From Trichuris trichiura (Eukaryota; Nematoda; Enoplea; Trichinellida; Trichuridae), in NCBI GenBank assembly GCA_037903355.1, contig JBAJFE010000032.1:620001-684000 (forward strand): 64,000 nucleotides of DNA, written 5' to 3'. Below, piece by piece: positions 10,582 through 22,676 of the stretch (within the stretch, counting starts at the first letter, position 1; every line of letters begins with the position of its first letter). The notes beneath the pieces are model-generated. The model was not told the DNA's origin. It worked only from the letters and a program-made list of their open reading frames with translations, and made no database searches. The translations under genes and the position numbers were made by a program.

Positions 10582-12868
10582 TGACAGATGAAAAATGCAG
10601 ACGGTTAAACCAAAGGAAGTGAACTGTCAATGGATAAACGTTTTCAAAGTAATCAGCCTTCTTATTGGTACATTTAAGAACAACAAAAGTTGAGCCGCCT
10701 ACTTGATGTTATTTACATTGACATATTATGAGCAAATATCTGTCAAAAGTACAAGAAAAAAATAAACGCTTGAAAGATAATCTTTTCAAACACTGACAAC
10801 AAATTCAACGCGAACAGTTGATGCTGGAATGAAAGGTTTCCAAAAAAGGTCAACAACAGAAGTCTCACCTTGCATTTCGGTAAACACCTCAATCGGCCGT
10901 CGAGACAATCAGATAGCAGGATTCTTTAAAAATAATGAAATATTAGCTGTCGAAACGAGAGCAAATATGCTGCCGCAACAAATCGTTAATTGAGCGGAAA
11001 GCTGACGAAAGGTCACCGACAAATAGAACAATCTAAACAGGAACGAAAAGGCTAGCAACCGTTCGCTTGTCGTTAAAACCCCGTTTATGATAAGAGAACA
11101 AGCAAACAGACGGCTGCCGCTACTTCCACCCACGCATCACGACAACAATTATTGATTATTTATACTGTTGCTTTCAAAACTTGGATAAATTGTTTTCGGG
11201 GACGTTTGCACGCGTATGGCCGAACCTGGTCGTTAGAATTTCCCTTTTTCTACTCAACACAAAGTTGCTGAATAGCCTACGCTAGAATAAGACGCGCAAT
11301 TTGATGCGCTGCTTAACTTTTGCGGGAAAATAAGCTTTTTTTTAAAAAACAGCTTGCTTTCGCAATTATTTGTCAGCACCGCACCACCGAGCTGCGAAGT
11401 ATTATTACTGGATGCTTTAATTCATTTCCCCGTTCTTAGATAACATCGTTTGTAATTAAAGCATAAGTGCACGAGCAATAGGTCACTAGAAGCGAAAATG
11501 TTAAATACATAAAGACAATAAAATATTAACTCGCAGGCTAACTATTTATCCGGCTGCAAAAGTTTGCTCGGATTGTTCAGGACAGGATTGTACCTGAGCA
11601 TGATGTATACAAACCTGAGAATCCTTTACTCGTTGAGGAGGCTGCAGTTGTTAATTTTTGTCAGTGGGGAAGAGCAACCGTCCGTTTTCGTGTAACGCAA
11701 CATGTATATTCATTTAAGCTGAAACATTTTACGAAACACACTAAGCATAAGGGAATGCGGGTTGAAGCACAGCGTTCGGAAGACTTCCGCGTGATAAATG
11801 ACTCTCGAGAAGTAGGCTGCAAATAAACAAATGGTATGGACGACTTGTACAATAAGTCGCCTCATCCGAAAGCATGTTTTATGTTTATTAAGCCGTAATG
11901 AAAGCTTTCTTGACTTTTCGGCTCCCCGACTTCGGCTGACTCTTTCGCCTAGTTGTCATGGGATTATTTGCTACCCTGCGCATCATTTTCTAAGTACTTC
12001 GACGCATTTTCGTTTAGAACTTATCTTTTAATTTTCTATTCTCTGTTGCGTTTATTGTTGGTCTTTAAAGTAGAAATGGATAAATGTGCTCATTGGTAGG
12101 CTGCCAACGTGAACAGTAGATTCCCCAAAGCTTCGTATTTTGTCGTCAAGTGAACTTTTCTAGGTTTGGTACTAACTTTTTAAAGAATAGTTATACCATG
12201 TACGTATGAGTGCGTAGTCAACACTATGGAGTACCAGCAGATCAAGTAATCATTCTTTTCTCTTCAAATGAAGAGTTAGAACATCAGGAGCCAAAAATTG
12301 CTTTGTTACATTTATGACAGTAGAGTTTTATCAGCAGTCTTTGGCTGAAAGTTGTCCGGACACTTATACGTTGGCGACTGTGATGTGAGCCAACGGCTGG
12401 AGTAAGGACTCCTCAGAGAAACTAAAGTTAGAGGTTTGTAGCAATGCCGAAAATAATTCTGCAAGTGGAAATGAGAGAACTTGTACGCAAGTCTGCTGTG
12501 AAGTGAAATGGAAGACAGAAGCGAGAAAAATGGCTACCATTAGTGTATTATACTAATTATGTCATTCATATGCTTAGCGTGCTGCTTTGACAACAAGGGA
12601 ACAGTATGTTACGATACGTTGGTAGCAGTAACTAAGGCAGTATCTGACGAGAGCGCAAAAGAAAAAGCGCTATTGAACCGAGCACATAGAATCATGTCTT
12701 TTATGGAAAGCGAACATTTGTGAAAGGACGTACTACAAAGCACTAAGTTCAACAATAAGCGATTGGTTCTTGTTCATGCTGTATTACGCAGTTTTCAGTC
12801 CAAAATTAATGCACTCAATAAGCCGTTGCTTTTTGTGAGATGATGCACAGTGTTAAACAGTAAAACTT
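10582..12868. other. Intergenic, nothing recognised
   Basis: Only short ORFs without recognisable domains. No transposon ends or RNA genes were identified. It presumably includes the WSB-like promoter just beyond 10581. Confidence 0.55.
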
Positions 12869-12951
12869 GACGGAGGTGGGATTCGAACCCACGCCTACCG
12901 GAGTAGAATGCGGCCTTAACGCATCGCCTTAGACCACTCGGCCACTCCGCC
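12869..12951 (-). tRNA. tRNA-Leu (AAG)
   Basis: An 83-nt type II tRNA. The acceptor stem is GGCGGAG/CTCCGTC with one G-U pair. The D arm is GGCCGAGTGGTCTAAGGC. The anticodon stem ATGCG/CGCAT closes the loop TTAAGGC, so the anticodon is AAG. There is a long variable arm (TCTACTCCGGTAGG) and a GTGGG TTCGAAT CCCAC T arm. TTTT follows a few bases downstream on the minus strand. Confidence 0.95.
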
Positions 12952-15460
12952 GTTATACCAAAGTTTCACTTACGCTAAACAAACACTACCACCAACAGAT
13001 TTAAAGTTTGTTCTCAGACTAATCGCCGTGGACAAGTACTGATGAGTGAATGAGTTACCATCGACCGGAAAACAAGTTCCAATTCATTTTGCGATATTCT
13101 TCTTGGTTTATCATTTGTATGTTCATCAGTATGCGATTTTTCATAAGACAAGTAGTAACATGTCCGAGTGTTTCGTAAAGACAGGTAAGACTCCAAAGCT
13201 ACGTTTCCAGTTCGCTTTGGAATGGAACATAACGCTTAACAGCTGAGTGGATGACTTTTTCCATCTCAGCATTCTTCAGTGAGCTACAGTCCAAGTGATC
13301 ACGTTTAGCGCAATTTGCTTTCTTCGATGTAAATACAAGCTGAGGTTTAAATGATTATTTTTGAGATTGAATAAAGGTAGTAGAGTTCTTTATATTTCCC
13401 AACAATCGTTCGTCCATTCTTTAGTAGAGCAGCTGTTTTAGTTTAACCTCAGAAACTCATTACAAGAACGAGCGGGAACACGCCTTGAAAGGCATTACTG
13501 TATTTTGAGATCATTCTTCATATGACAGAGTTTATCTCTGTTGAAGACATGTATTCTTATTGCTCAGTGGTGTAAAGATGAACGTATACATCGTCTTCAG
13601 GGCTCGTATAAGTGGGTAAGCACGTACAGGAGTTCGACTGAGCTCGTATTTACGGGAGCTGACGACGCTGCCCTTTGTTTCAGGTAACTCCGAACGATAG
13701 AACCTTATTCTAGGCACTACCTAATGCGATGGGTTCTACCATGTAAAAGTTTGAAGTTTTAAAACAGATTTATGCCACTGCTCATCTGAAGAAAGATAAT
13801 AGCTGAGATAATTTTCAATAGGATTATGTGAATATTGCTCATATCATGGACCTGCTTACTATATTTAGTGAGCTCTCCTACTCTTTCGATAGAATAAATC
13901 ATGGCTGAGCTATTAATCTAAGCTGCAATTTGTTCTGTTATCCAATTATGCAGACGTTACTACGCTTGTTGGCAGAGTCTGAGGAAATAACGGTACGAAG
14001 AGAACAAACGGTTTGCGTTCTAAATTATGCTGGCTGTAGTGGAATTATTAATAGGCCCTGCAAAATGTTGAAATTTGCGAGAGTAAAAGTAGAAATAGTC
14101 ATTCATTTTCGGTTCAAGTGACGCAAGCTTGACTTTTGCTGCGGGTGTGATTCGCTGTAAGAGCCTACTGTTGTACGTTTGATCAGCAGGCTAGAAGATG
14201 GTACCTGCAGATCCGTAGTAACGTGCCGTTTGTCATAAAAGGAGCGGTTGCTTGGCGGATGTCTTGAAAGTGGTAAACTTTTTTTTTCAATGAAGTATTG
14301 GTTTTCATTTTTAAAAACAAATTATTTAACTCTTCGCTGCGCATGTTCTGAACTGAAATGTTTGCAAGCTCAAAGATTTTTTCTGTCGCTAGGTAATTAC
14401 AATTGAATGTCAAAATGGTCGCATTAATTTGACACTGAAAAAACTCGCAATGACTCCCGAATCTCCGATGTGCTTTCACCAGAGCTGCACCCTTGTTCTT
14501 CCTTTTTTCTTTTCTCTTTCTCGTCTCTAGCATCTATTGCTTGTTTTGTCTTGTTTATTTGATCACAATTTATGGTTTTGATCTCGGCGCTTTTTATAAC
14601 AAGGCGTATGTTTTCACATTGTCAAATAATTACGGATAAACCTGCCTGTTGAACAATGTATTGAAAAAGAGTTCAGTAACTTGCCCAACAAATGGGTTAT
14701 GCATAAATCCTTATAGTCACCGCAGTTTATCCTGATATTCTCCTAGTATCAAGTACAATTTCGCTATTCCCCCCTCCACCCCATCACCCTGCCACGTTTG
14801 AGTCCTTGCGGTTTATCAACTTTTTTCAACCATTGTCTTACTTTGTTTTAACTTATTTTATCTTACTTTCAATATGTTCGATATAGAAGCATATCATACC
14901 GCAGCCAAGACGTCATAGCTGTGCTTCAAACGGGTCTTGTCAATTATGACCCCCACCGTTTGAGAGTTGCGGGTTCCTTTCCGTTAAGCATGCAGCAATC
15001 TTGTTTTTCCCTTAATGGCAAGCGTATCAGCTAGCCTGTTCCGCCCTCATTTAATCTTAAGCCAAAATATAGTCTTTATGTTTAGGCTTAATCTTAGGGC
15101 AAGCCAGAACAGGAGGGTTAGCAAAGGTACAGTGTGACTGTGGAAAGCACAACCGACATGACCCGTTCAAATTGCTAAAGTACGCAAACGTTCTTCAATA
15201 CCAATCATTATCAAGACGCAGGAAATGAAATCAGGTGTATTCCGAAAGCTTCGTCATTTTTGGCAATAAATAGAGCAAATTACACGTTATCCAATGTCGT
15301 TTGAACAGATTCTTCCTCATGCAAATATTATTTCTGTTTTGAATCTTGCGTAATAGCGGCTCGCCATTGCCGGCACGCTGCAATATCAAAGCACAATCCG
15401 TGATTACGCTGCGTAATGAAATGTGATTAGCGTAACAACGGGAGGGACGTTTTCGTGCGG
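12952..15460. other. Intergenic, nothing recognised
   Basis: The longest ORF (14183-14533, minus, 116 codons) is lysine-rich at its N-terminus and matches nothing I know. I do not consider it a gene. No other structure was recognised. Confidence 0.5.
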
Positions 15461-15469
15461 GTTACTGAA

Positions 15470-15594
15470 CACTTGCCGGCGTGACCCGAAAGTTCCGGAG
15501 ATTCAAGTTATTTTACGTATAACGGGACACTCACTCCGTAATAAAGGCACTTCATTATGAAAGCTTATAGTCCCGTACCAAGACATCATATCTT
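15470..15594 (+). mobile_element. Decayed Penelope terminal-repeat fragment
   Basis: The stretch GACCCGAAAGTTCCGGAG (about 15483) through TAACGGGACAC, TCCGTAATAAA, TTCATTATGAAAGC and TCCCGTACCAAGA (to about 15585) aligns in order with the terminal repeat and end extension of the PLE at 55.67-58.61 kb. The 5' half of its hammerhead-like core is degraded. No coding region is attached. Confidence 0.65.
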
Positions 15595-15843
15595 GTAACG
15601 GGATTGCAGCATTTGATGGATATGTATGTTTTTCTTGTACGGTAGTATCCCATTAGTTCGTAAACAAAAATCTTCAAATCTTTCAGGTTCTGCCGTAATC
15701 CCTCCTCAGTGGATAACCAATAAAAGTTTACTTATTATTATTATCCCTCTGATAATTCGCTGAGGATAGATTACGGCTGAACCCAAAAGCCTCAGAGAAA
15801 TAACAGAAGATCTTTTGGTTACAAAATAACGGTATAGGACATT

Positions 15844-16198
15844 CTTGAAAACTGGGTGTTTTGTAACGGGTTGAATTTTCATGGTTGTAAGGTTTTCTAC
15901 GGCTTTTCCCATTTTTCGTTGTGCTGTTATCTGTAATTAAACTAAAACAACTGCTCTACCAACGGATGGATGAGCCGTTATTAAGAAAATGTACAGATAT
16001 CAACGCACTCAACCACCTCACTGACGACGGAACTAGAGCGTTCCGAGAGCTTTGAACATTAAAAAAGTTGAGTGCGTTGATATCTGTACATTTTCTTAAT
16101 AACGGCTCATCCATCCGTTGGTAGAGCAGTTGTTTTAGTTTAATTACAGATAACAGCACAACGAAAAACAGGAAAAGCCGTAGAAGACCTTACAACCA
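15844..16198 (+). mobile_element. Non-autonomous Penelope-like foldback element (family 2)
   Basis: A 355-bp insertion is flanked by a perfect 13-bp direct repeat, GGTATAGGACATT (15831-15843 and 16199-16211), read as a target-site duplication. It starts with an unpaired extension of about 47 bp containing GTAACGGGTTGAATTTTCAT. Inverted arms then run from about 15891 to 16013 and from 16071 to 16197, around a centre carrying a hammerhead-like motif. The layout (asymmetric end extension, inverted terminal repeats, 13-bp duplication) matches the PLE family 1 copies in this window, although the arm sequence differs. It has no ORF. Relatives lie at about 40.15-40.43 kb and 47.1-47.41 kb. Confidence 0.75.
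16018..16055 (+). ncRNA. Hammerhead-ribozyme-like motif, family 2 (decayed)
   Basis: It reads as stem I TCA, core CTGACGA, one extra C, stem II GGAAC/GTTCC, then GAG (GAA expected), AGCT (2-bp helix III), T (H expected) and stem I TGA. Two core positions are mutated, so this copy is probably inactive. Confidence 0.45.
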
Positions 16199-16211
16199 GG
16201 TATAGGACATT

Positions 16212-19200
16212 GTATGATAAACACGTACATATCCATGCCTTTATGATAAGTAATACCAGGAGCAGATGTTAAGCGATTAATAGATATGCGTCTGATGACC
16301 ATAGATAAGTTGGACAAAAGAAATATTTATGTAGTTTCACCCGGAATGGTGCAGAATAGCGCGCGCGGTTTCATCTCGTCACCCAAAGTAGCTTACAAAT
16401 CAAACCGTAATACACGTTCATCTCCAAAAATGTTCAGTTTACAGTAATGATGTCAGGCACTGTTATTACCCAATTCGATATTTTTTGCCCAAAGCCGCTA
16501 TTACCTCTGACCTTCATTTTTACGAAAATGGCACATGTTTTTTTCATTGACTTATCTTCCGGCGGAAATTTTAGCGCACTTCTACTATATAAATATATTA
16601 GATTAACCTGTGCACGAGGTCAGTCCAGGCGAAGTTTTAAAAATAATATAGCTGGCGAATCTCTGTTGATTAGATCAGCTTTGTAGTAGTAACAGAAATA
16701 ATGAATTGATTTCCAAAGTTAGTACATAAAATGGTATTAACAGAAGTTTGAAATTCAGAAAGTGTGACCATTCAAGGAAGAGGGTTCAAAAAGTAAGTGT
16801 CAGCGGGATGGTTGGATGGCTAGCATTTTACAAGTTCAAGTCTAAAGCAGGCTTCCAGAAATATGAGGATGAAAGTAAACTAAAGGATTTCGTCGAGCGC
16901 TCAGCAGTAGAGGACAGCGAACATATTAAAAGGTATACCAAGCTGGCAGGTGTACGTGAATATAGTAACAGAGGGGAACATTGAAAAAAAGAAAGGCGGC
17001 GCAGAAGAAGGAACTTGCACATTATAAAAAGTCGCTGCGTAATGATTCGAAGGCAAAAGACCCAATTTTTTATAATTTTTGCATATTTTACGAGTCATTC
17101 CGGGCAACCGAGTTTTTATCGTGCAGTGGCCTATTTCAAACTTACTTTACCGGGTCGTTTATAGACCTGAAAATTGTCGTGATCGCCTGAAAAGTTCCAT
17201 TTTTATTCTTTAACATGATTGACCATTAAGAAGCATTTGAACTTTAGCGATAGATCGAAGAATACTACGGTCCAACGTTTTGGAAGAAATTTTGCATGTG
17301 AATATGTTTGTTGTCAGAAAGTGAACAACTTCGTAACTGTGTGACTTTTTTGAACGAAGCTTGTTCCCCCTCATAGGCAGGACATGATGACTCATAGTTG
17401 GTATGGGATTTATTTAGGGCTGACAGCTTATAGCGAGCTACCATACACGTCTTCTGTATGATTATCGATACTGGCCCACCATAACCTGTTCAGCACTTCT
17501 GCTGATTATTTTGTGATTTTTATTTTTTAAAGAAATGTATTCACAATTACGTAATATCAGTTTACTGTGCCACTTGTAAAGCTATACGAAGTAAATGTCG
17601 CCCTACGCCTTTCGGGGCTCTATAGTTAAGGAGGATGGCACTGGCTCGTTGTGCCCAGAACAATGAACTTAGAACAAAAGGAAACCTCAGCAAGTTCGTT
17701 GCTATGCATTCGTTTTACTCCACTTGAAATAACCTCTGTTTTTGTGTTAGCTTGGTTTGTAGTATCCAGTTTATGAGAGATTGCAGTCAGCTGCTGTATG
17801 CAGAACTGATATTTTAATTCCTTTACGTGCTATGGATAGACTTCTTTTTAAAACCAGTCATGTCGTCATTTTTTATGGTCTGAGCCCGGCTGTTTTAACG
17901 TACGCTTTCAGCGACTTTAGAAAACGTTAGTAAAGCATGATTGTAGGTGCGAATATTGCCGCAACAGCGACTTGTGTTACAAGTGTTCCATTTCGGCGTG
18001 AGAATGCAATTGCTTACTTTTTCCTTTTGTATCTCATCTTATCTTCCTAATTAGAAGCTTCATTGCTCGGCTATTAACTTTATGGCTGAATCAGCCCATG
18101 TTTCGTTGCAGATGGACGTCATAGATTGCGTTATTCATCACTTCTTGTCTTGCGTAGTCGTAGCGCTTTGCGAAGAAAAGTTATCTGAATGAAGAAACTT
18201 GATAGTCGCAAAGCCAGAGTTCAAGTGCCATGCGACAACAGCCTTTCTTGACTTTCTTGACCTTTATTGTACTCCTGCAATGCGTCCTTGAATGGCCTTT
18301 TCTGACTGGCCCGTTGCGTGATGTTTTCATTTTCAAATTACACCAAGACCCGTGGCATGTATTAATAAAACTGACTGCATAGCAGTCCACCGTGCTTCGA
18401 CCGGTGCCATTATTGACCCTAGTCGCTTAAGGTTTGATGATGCAACTTTTGTTGCCATTGAACGGCGTCGTCAAAACCGAACAGTCAGCGGTTCGGCCAG
18501 CCGATTTTCATTCTTTTTGTTGTTCAAGCTATTTACCTAGTTTCAAGCTGACCAAATGGTTCGATTTGGCTTTTACCTCGCCTTTGAGTAGGTCGATGTG
18601 AACCGCCTGGTCTCCTCCAAACATTGAACCGATTTTTGGTTCGCTTGAATCTGGGTTTCTTTTCTTCTTCTTATGTTTTGCCAGGAATACCAGCAAGACA
18701 AAGCAGCCTGCTTTCTACGTTTAAACGTAGGCAGGCTCAATGCATTACTGAACCAATTCATTCCGGTCACTAAGCATCCGATTCAATGCAAATGTCGGAG
18801 CCTTGCATAGCTTTTGCTATCGCAACAAGTTCCGTCATCTGTATTTTTAGCGTAATCTTTTGCCGCCTGAGAAAACAGTGCTCGTTTAACGAATAGGCTG
18901 TTTTGCTTTATGGCCAATCTAACTTCGTGCGCACATGCCATGAAGAAAGAAGGGAGGTGGGAATTTCAAAGAGGTCATCGTACAGCCAGCCATGCCAGAC
19001 CTGAAGAGAGGTTGGGACATATGAAACTTAGTCACCGTCGTAAACTGCCTGCCATGAATGGTGGCAACGACCTCGGCAACCTGGTCTGCTCGAATTTGAT
19101 TGGATGTTACGTGACACTATGTCGTTAGCTAGGCATTGCTTAGCCATATGAAAGCGCTGCCTTCAGCTGCCAGCTCGATCCATAACGGACATCGAGGTAG

Positions 19201-20984
19201 CAGTGTATATACGCAAGAGGTTCACTTTCTGAAGCCCCGCTCCTTTTGAAAAACAGCGGATACCTTTCGGGAAGGTACGACATGCAAATCAGAATTGGAG
19301 CATTTTCACGCCCTTCACTGCAGATGCGTCTGACGGAAAGTTCAGTTTCCTTCCCAGCGTGAAGAACGGTTTTGGTTTTAAATGCTAACGGTACTGGAAG
19401 AAGAAGGAGATCATTTTATTTGCTTGCACTTCTTCCATTTGAACTTGCCTTCCGGTTGACGAGCCATGGGCCATCTTAAGTCTTCGCGCCAAAACTTCAC
19501 GCTGCTTCTAGCTGGTTTTATGGGTGCAGTTTCGTGCACATACCAGCGAAGTTATGGTAAACAGCTTTTTTTGTCGCCACTGAACTTTCTGTTATTTTAA
19601 AAAGAGAAGTCATTAAGCGAGCTTTGCATCTGCCGTTCTGAGATTGTGAGCGGCTTCGCAGTTCCTATGACTTGGTACGAATTCCATCTGTGAATGGCAA
19701 GGTGAACCGCGTCTCTGACCTTCCCTAAAGTATAACAGATTTGCTTGGCGCCATTAGCGAGTTTGCGTTTCTCACGTGCCCCATAAGGAGCAGGAAGGGA
19801 TGTCAAAAGTCGAGTTTTGTTGTCCTCTTGTCTGTCACTCTTCCGTACTTATGATGACAAGAACCCGTTGTCGGTATGGTAGATTCACCGGTCAGCACAA
19901 TGCATTCATTACAAGTGGACATTGGCGGTCATCAAAGGCCAATTGATGGTCGCATTGGCCTGGCAGCGTTGGTGGCCTTCCTAAGCCTGCTTGAAGGTCG
20001 TCTGAGTGATCGCAGAGAGGCGTTTGACTAATCGTTGCTTGCGTTGACGTTAGCAGATGGTCACTTAACGCTAATACTGATGGAATGCATGTCCTAACCT
20101 TAGATGGAGGTTAATGCCGCATAACACTAAAATCTTAGTTTTATTTTTTGTCCATATCTACGCTTTTTTTTCGCTTGCATATATACGGGAAATACTCAAG
20201 TACCTTGAAGAAGTAGCGCCCTTTTTTTCAAATGATTTTCAAGTAGACTACGCGTAGTGATTTAACAGAGTTCAAATGAGTCAACGCGACAGTATTCCGA
20301 ATTATCTACGTTATAGGTGTACTAAAGCTGACTCGGGTCGCTTAAATAAGCATGGTATGACCAATTGAAATATCAATTCAGCATTGCCTGCCATGCAAAA
20401 TGGCAGGTCAGCAAAACCTAAACTGTTTTACAAATCATTGGGGTCAGTACAAATGCCTGCTTTCATTTTTGTCTTTAAAGAATAGTCAGCGGGGCTATGC
20501 GCTAGGCAGCTACTTTTTATTGTTTTTCTGGCAGCCTTAGAGAGGTTAATGCCAAGGACGATTATGCAGAGTTTTTGGTTCGTAACGCTTTGAAAGTTTG
20601 GTCTCTCGGCTGATTGTAAGTTGCTGACGATATCGTACGTCGAGCACATATGACACATCAGCCTTAGTAAAGCGGTTGAATTTAACGCTTCTCTTTACAG
20701 TTTTGCTATTGCTTACTGCAAAGCATTTCATCAGTAGCTGTGCACGATTGACTCAATTGTCTGCTAAGACGGAAAATGTTACTCGGCAGTTAAATTTCAA
20801 AGTTCTGACATCATTCGTTATTAGTAAAAATGATGCGATTATGTAAAAGGCATTGCAAAGTTTTCTTTTTGCTGTTTGGAAGGTGTTTGAGCTTGGTATA
20901 TTTTTTTCAAGGCTTCGAAAGGCTCTCCTGCTTGTCCATAACTTGTTGTACTATCACGCAATAGTTATTTATCGTTGCTATAAG
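16212..20984. other. Gene-poor stretch
   Basis: No confident gene. At 16798-17090 a charged reading frame interrupted by a frameshift looks more protein-like than its surroundings and is listed separately. A GGCCAAT...ATTGGCC short hairpin lies at about 19948-19971. The 5' exon(s) of the mua-3-like gene (signal peptide and possibly another LDLa) must lie somewhere upstream of 22677, but I could not identify them here. Confidence 0.5.
16798..17090 (+). pseudogene. Possible frameshifted gene remnant, unknown family
   Basis: One frame gives GMVGWLAFYKFKSKAGFQ followed by a charged helical stretch ending in YSNRGEH and a TGA at 16982. The next frame continues immediately with a lysine-rich helix (KKRKAAQKKELAHYKKSL). 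The two halves read as one charged C-terminal region split by a single-base shift. I do not recognise the family. It could equally be chance. Confidence 0.25.
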
Positions 20985-21451
20985 GCAGGGGTGGGGAACC
21001 TTTTTGCTGCCGCAGGCCGTACGGAATACTCAACCGAAAAACATAGCCTGCTTTACTTGCAATAGTTTCATTTAAGTCACCATTTGAACTAACCGATAAG
21101 GCGAGATAAGAATAATACTTTGGGTCGGTAGGCGGCCAATGGTTCACGCTACCGATGCGCACACTAGTGCCGCCTACTGCTTGCGTCCGAAGACTAACGA
21201 CATCGGTTTGTTGACGGAGAGCCGACAGCAAGGCAGTCTTCCTAGCCAGCCTGAGGCTCCCTGCTTGTTACGCAAGGTTTATGTTATTACTAGGATTCAC
21301 ATACAATAATTTTATGGCATTATGAAAAATAAACTCCCATAGTCAGATTTCAATGAATTTCGCATCCACGTGCGGTTGTCTATGTCGGTGGGAGGGAATT
21401 TTTCGCGGGCCGTATAGAATGGTCTCGCGGACCAGAAGTTCCCCACCCCTG
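20985..21451. mobile_element. Non-autonomous hAT-type DNA transposon
   Basis: The 467-bp element has inverted termini: CAGGGGTGGGGAACCTT at the left and AAGTTCCCCACCCCTG at the right, a classic hAT end. The 8-bp flanks CTATAAGG and TTATAAAA look like a mutated 8-bp target duplication, which is the hAT size. There is no transposase ORF. Confidence 0.75.
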
Positions 21452-22676
21452 TTATAAAAAAGTTTTTTTTTATAACGTACTGTTCGAGAAACGAATGGCT
21501 AGTCCATAGCCTTGGGTACCCGTTCACGTAACATCTTTATCAGAGAAAAATTAAGTCCGTACAGCAAATATAATGATGAAAAAAATTATGCGACCCTTGA
21601 GTCTTTAAACACTTACTGAGTTATTTCCAGTCAAAGGGAGAATAAGTCGTTAAGTAAGGCCGTGCGAAACGCATGCTTTTTTGGGGAGAAATATTTAAGC
21701 AGTATGTATCGCTTAATGGGGCACCAGAGACAGCAGTTGGTTAGCGAACTAGGACTTATGTCAAACGGTTGAACCATTTCTTCACTTACATGATCTCTTA
21801 TTCACGATGTACTTCTAGTGAATAATTACGCGTTATAGCGTATATGATAAAGTTACGACTTGCATGAAAGAAGATGCAAGTGCGTATTTTAACAATTCTG
21901 TCCTGTCGTTTTTTCACTCGAAATGTACCTGCGCACAGTATTTTTGAATTTATGGGTTGATTTGAGTAGGCGCGTTGACTGTTTGGGACATTGAAGATGA
22001 GTTTCCTTTCGATAGTTCCTTCACTTGCTTTGGAAGCGTAGCTTTTCCCAATGGCTCACTGAAGCTTCATAGTTTTCTTACAGAAAAGGCCATTTTCTTA
22101 TAAACTCACTTTCGAAAGGGCTTTCGAAGCTACATGCGTTCTTAAAGGTTCCTTCAAAATGGGCTTAGAATAAAATCACCTTTTCTGTTCACAAATTATG
22201 AGAAGGCCCTTCATTTAATTTAAGGCGACACGCTATCCTTCATGCAGTCTTTAATAGCAACAGGCTGTAATCAGGGACTCTCTGTAGTTTAAATAATGCC
22301 TATTTTTTATTGAGGCAGGTTTAGGTAGCAGTTGGTTATCCAATGAGAAGTTATGTCAAATGATTGAACCATTTCTGCGCTTAATTGTTCTTTCATTCAC
22401 GAGTTACCTGCGATTAATAATTATCCGTTGTGACGTATAAGATAAACTTATGAACTAAACTTCTTGGAACGAGAGGCAGATCGTGCGTGAAACCGTCTGT
22501 TTAGTGCACTGAAAGCATATGAGTAATTTTGTATTGCTTCTCTTTACGAAACATACGCGCCTGTGTTTTTTGAATTTACGTGTTGGTTTAAATAGGTGCG
22601 CCAACTTTTTGGGAGATTGAATATGAACTTCTTTTCGCCAGTGATTAGTTCGTATTTGATTAGACGCTCTTTTCAG
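21452..22676. repeat. Diverged tandem duplication upstream of the first LDLa exon
   Basis: About 21733-22015 and 22329-22640 are diverged direct copies about 600 bp apart. Shared blocks include CAGTTGGTTA, ATGTCAAA-GRTTGAACCATTTCT, AATAATTA and GAATTTAYGNGTTGRTTT. The second copy ends at the TTTTCAG acceptor of the first visible LDLa exon. One explanation is duplication of an LDLa-flanking intron with subsequent loss of the exon in the first copy. Confidence 0.6.

Noticed and set aside
14183..14533. A 116-codon minus-strand ORF with a lysine-rich start
   Set aside because: No recognisable family, no neighbouring exons, and an A/T-rich composition that allows long chance frames.
14766..14795. 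C-rich stretch (CCCCCCTCCACCCC) as a regulatory or quadruplex site
   Set aside because: It is short, isolated and not associated with any gene or repeat in the window.
15831..16211. Interpreting the foldback as an ordinary MITE
   Set aside because: A 13-bp terminal duplication, one-sided extension and hammerhead-like centre fit a Penelope derivative better.
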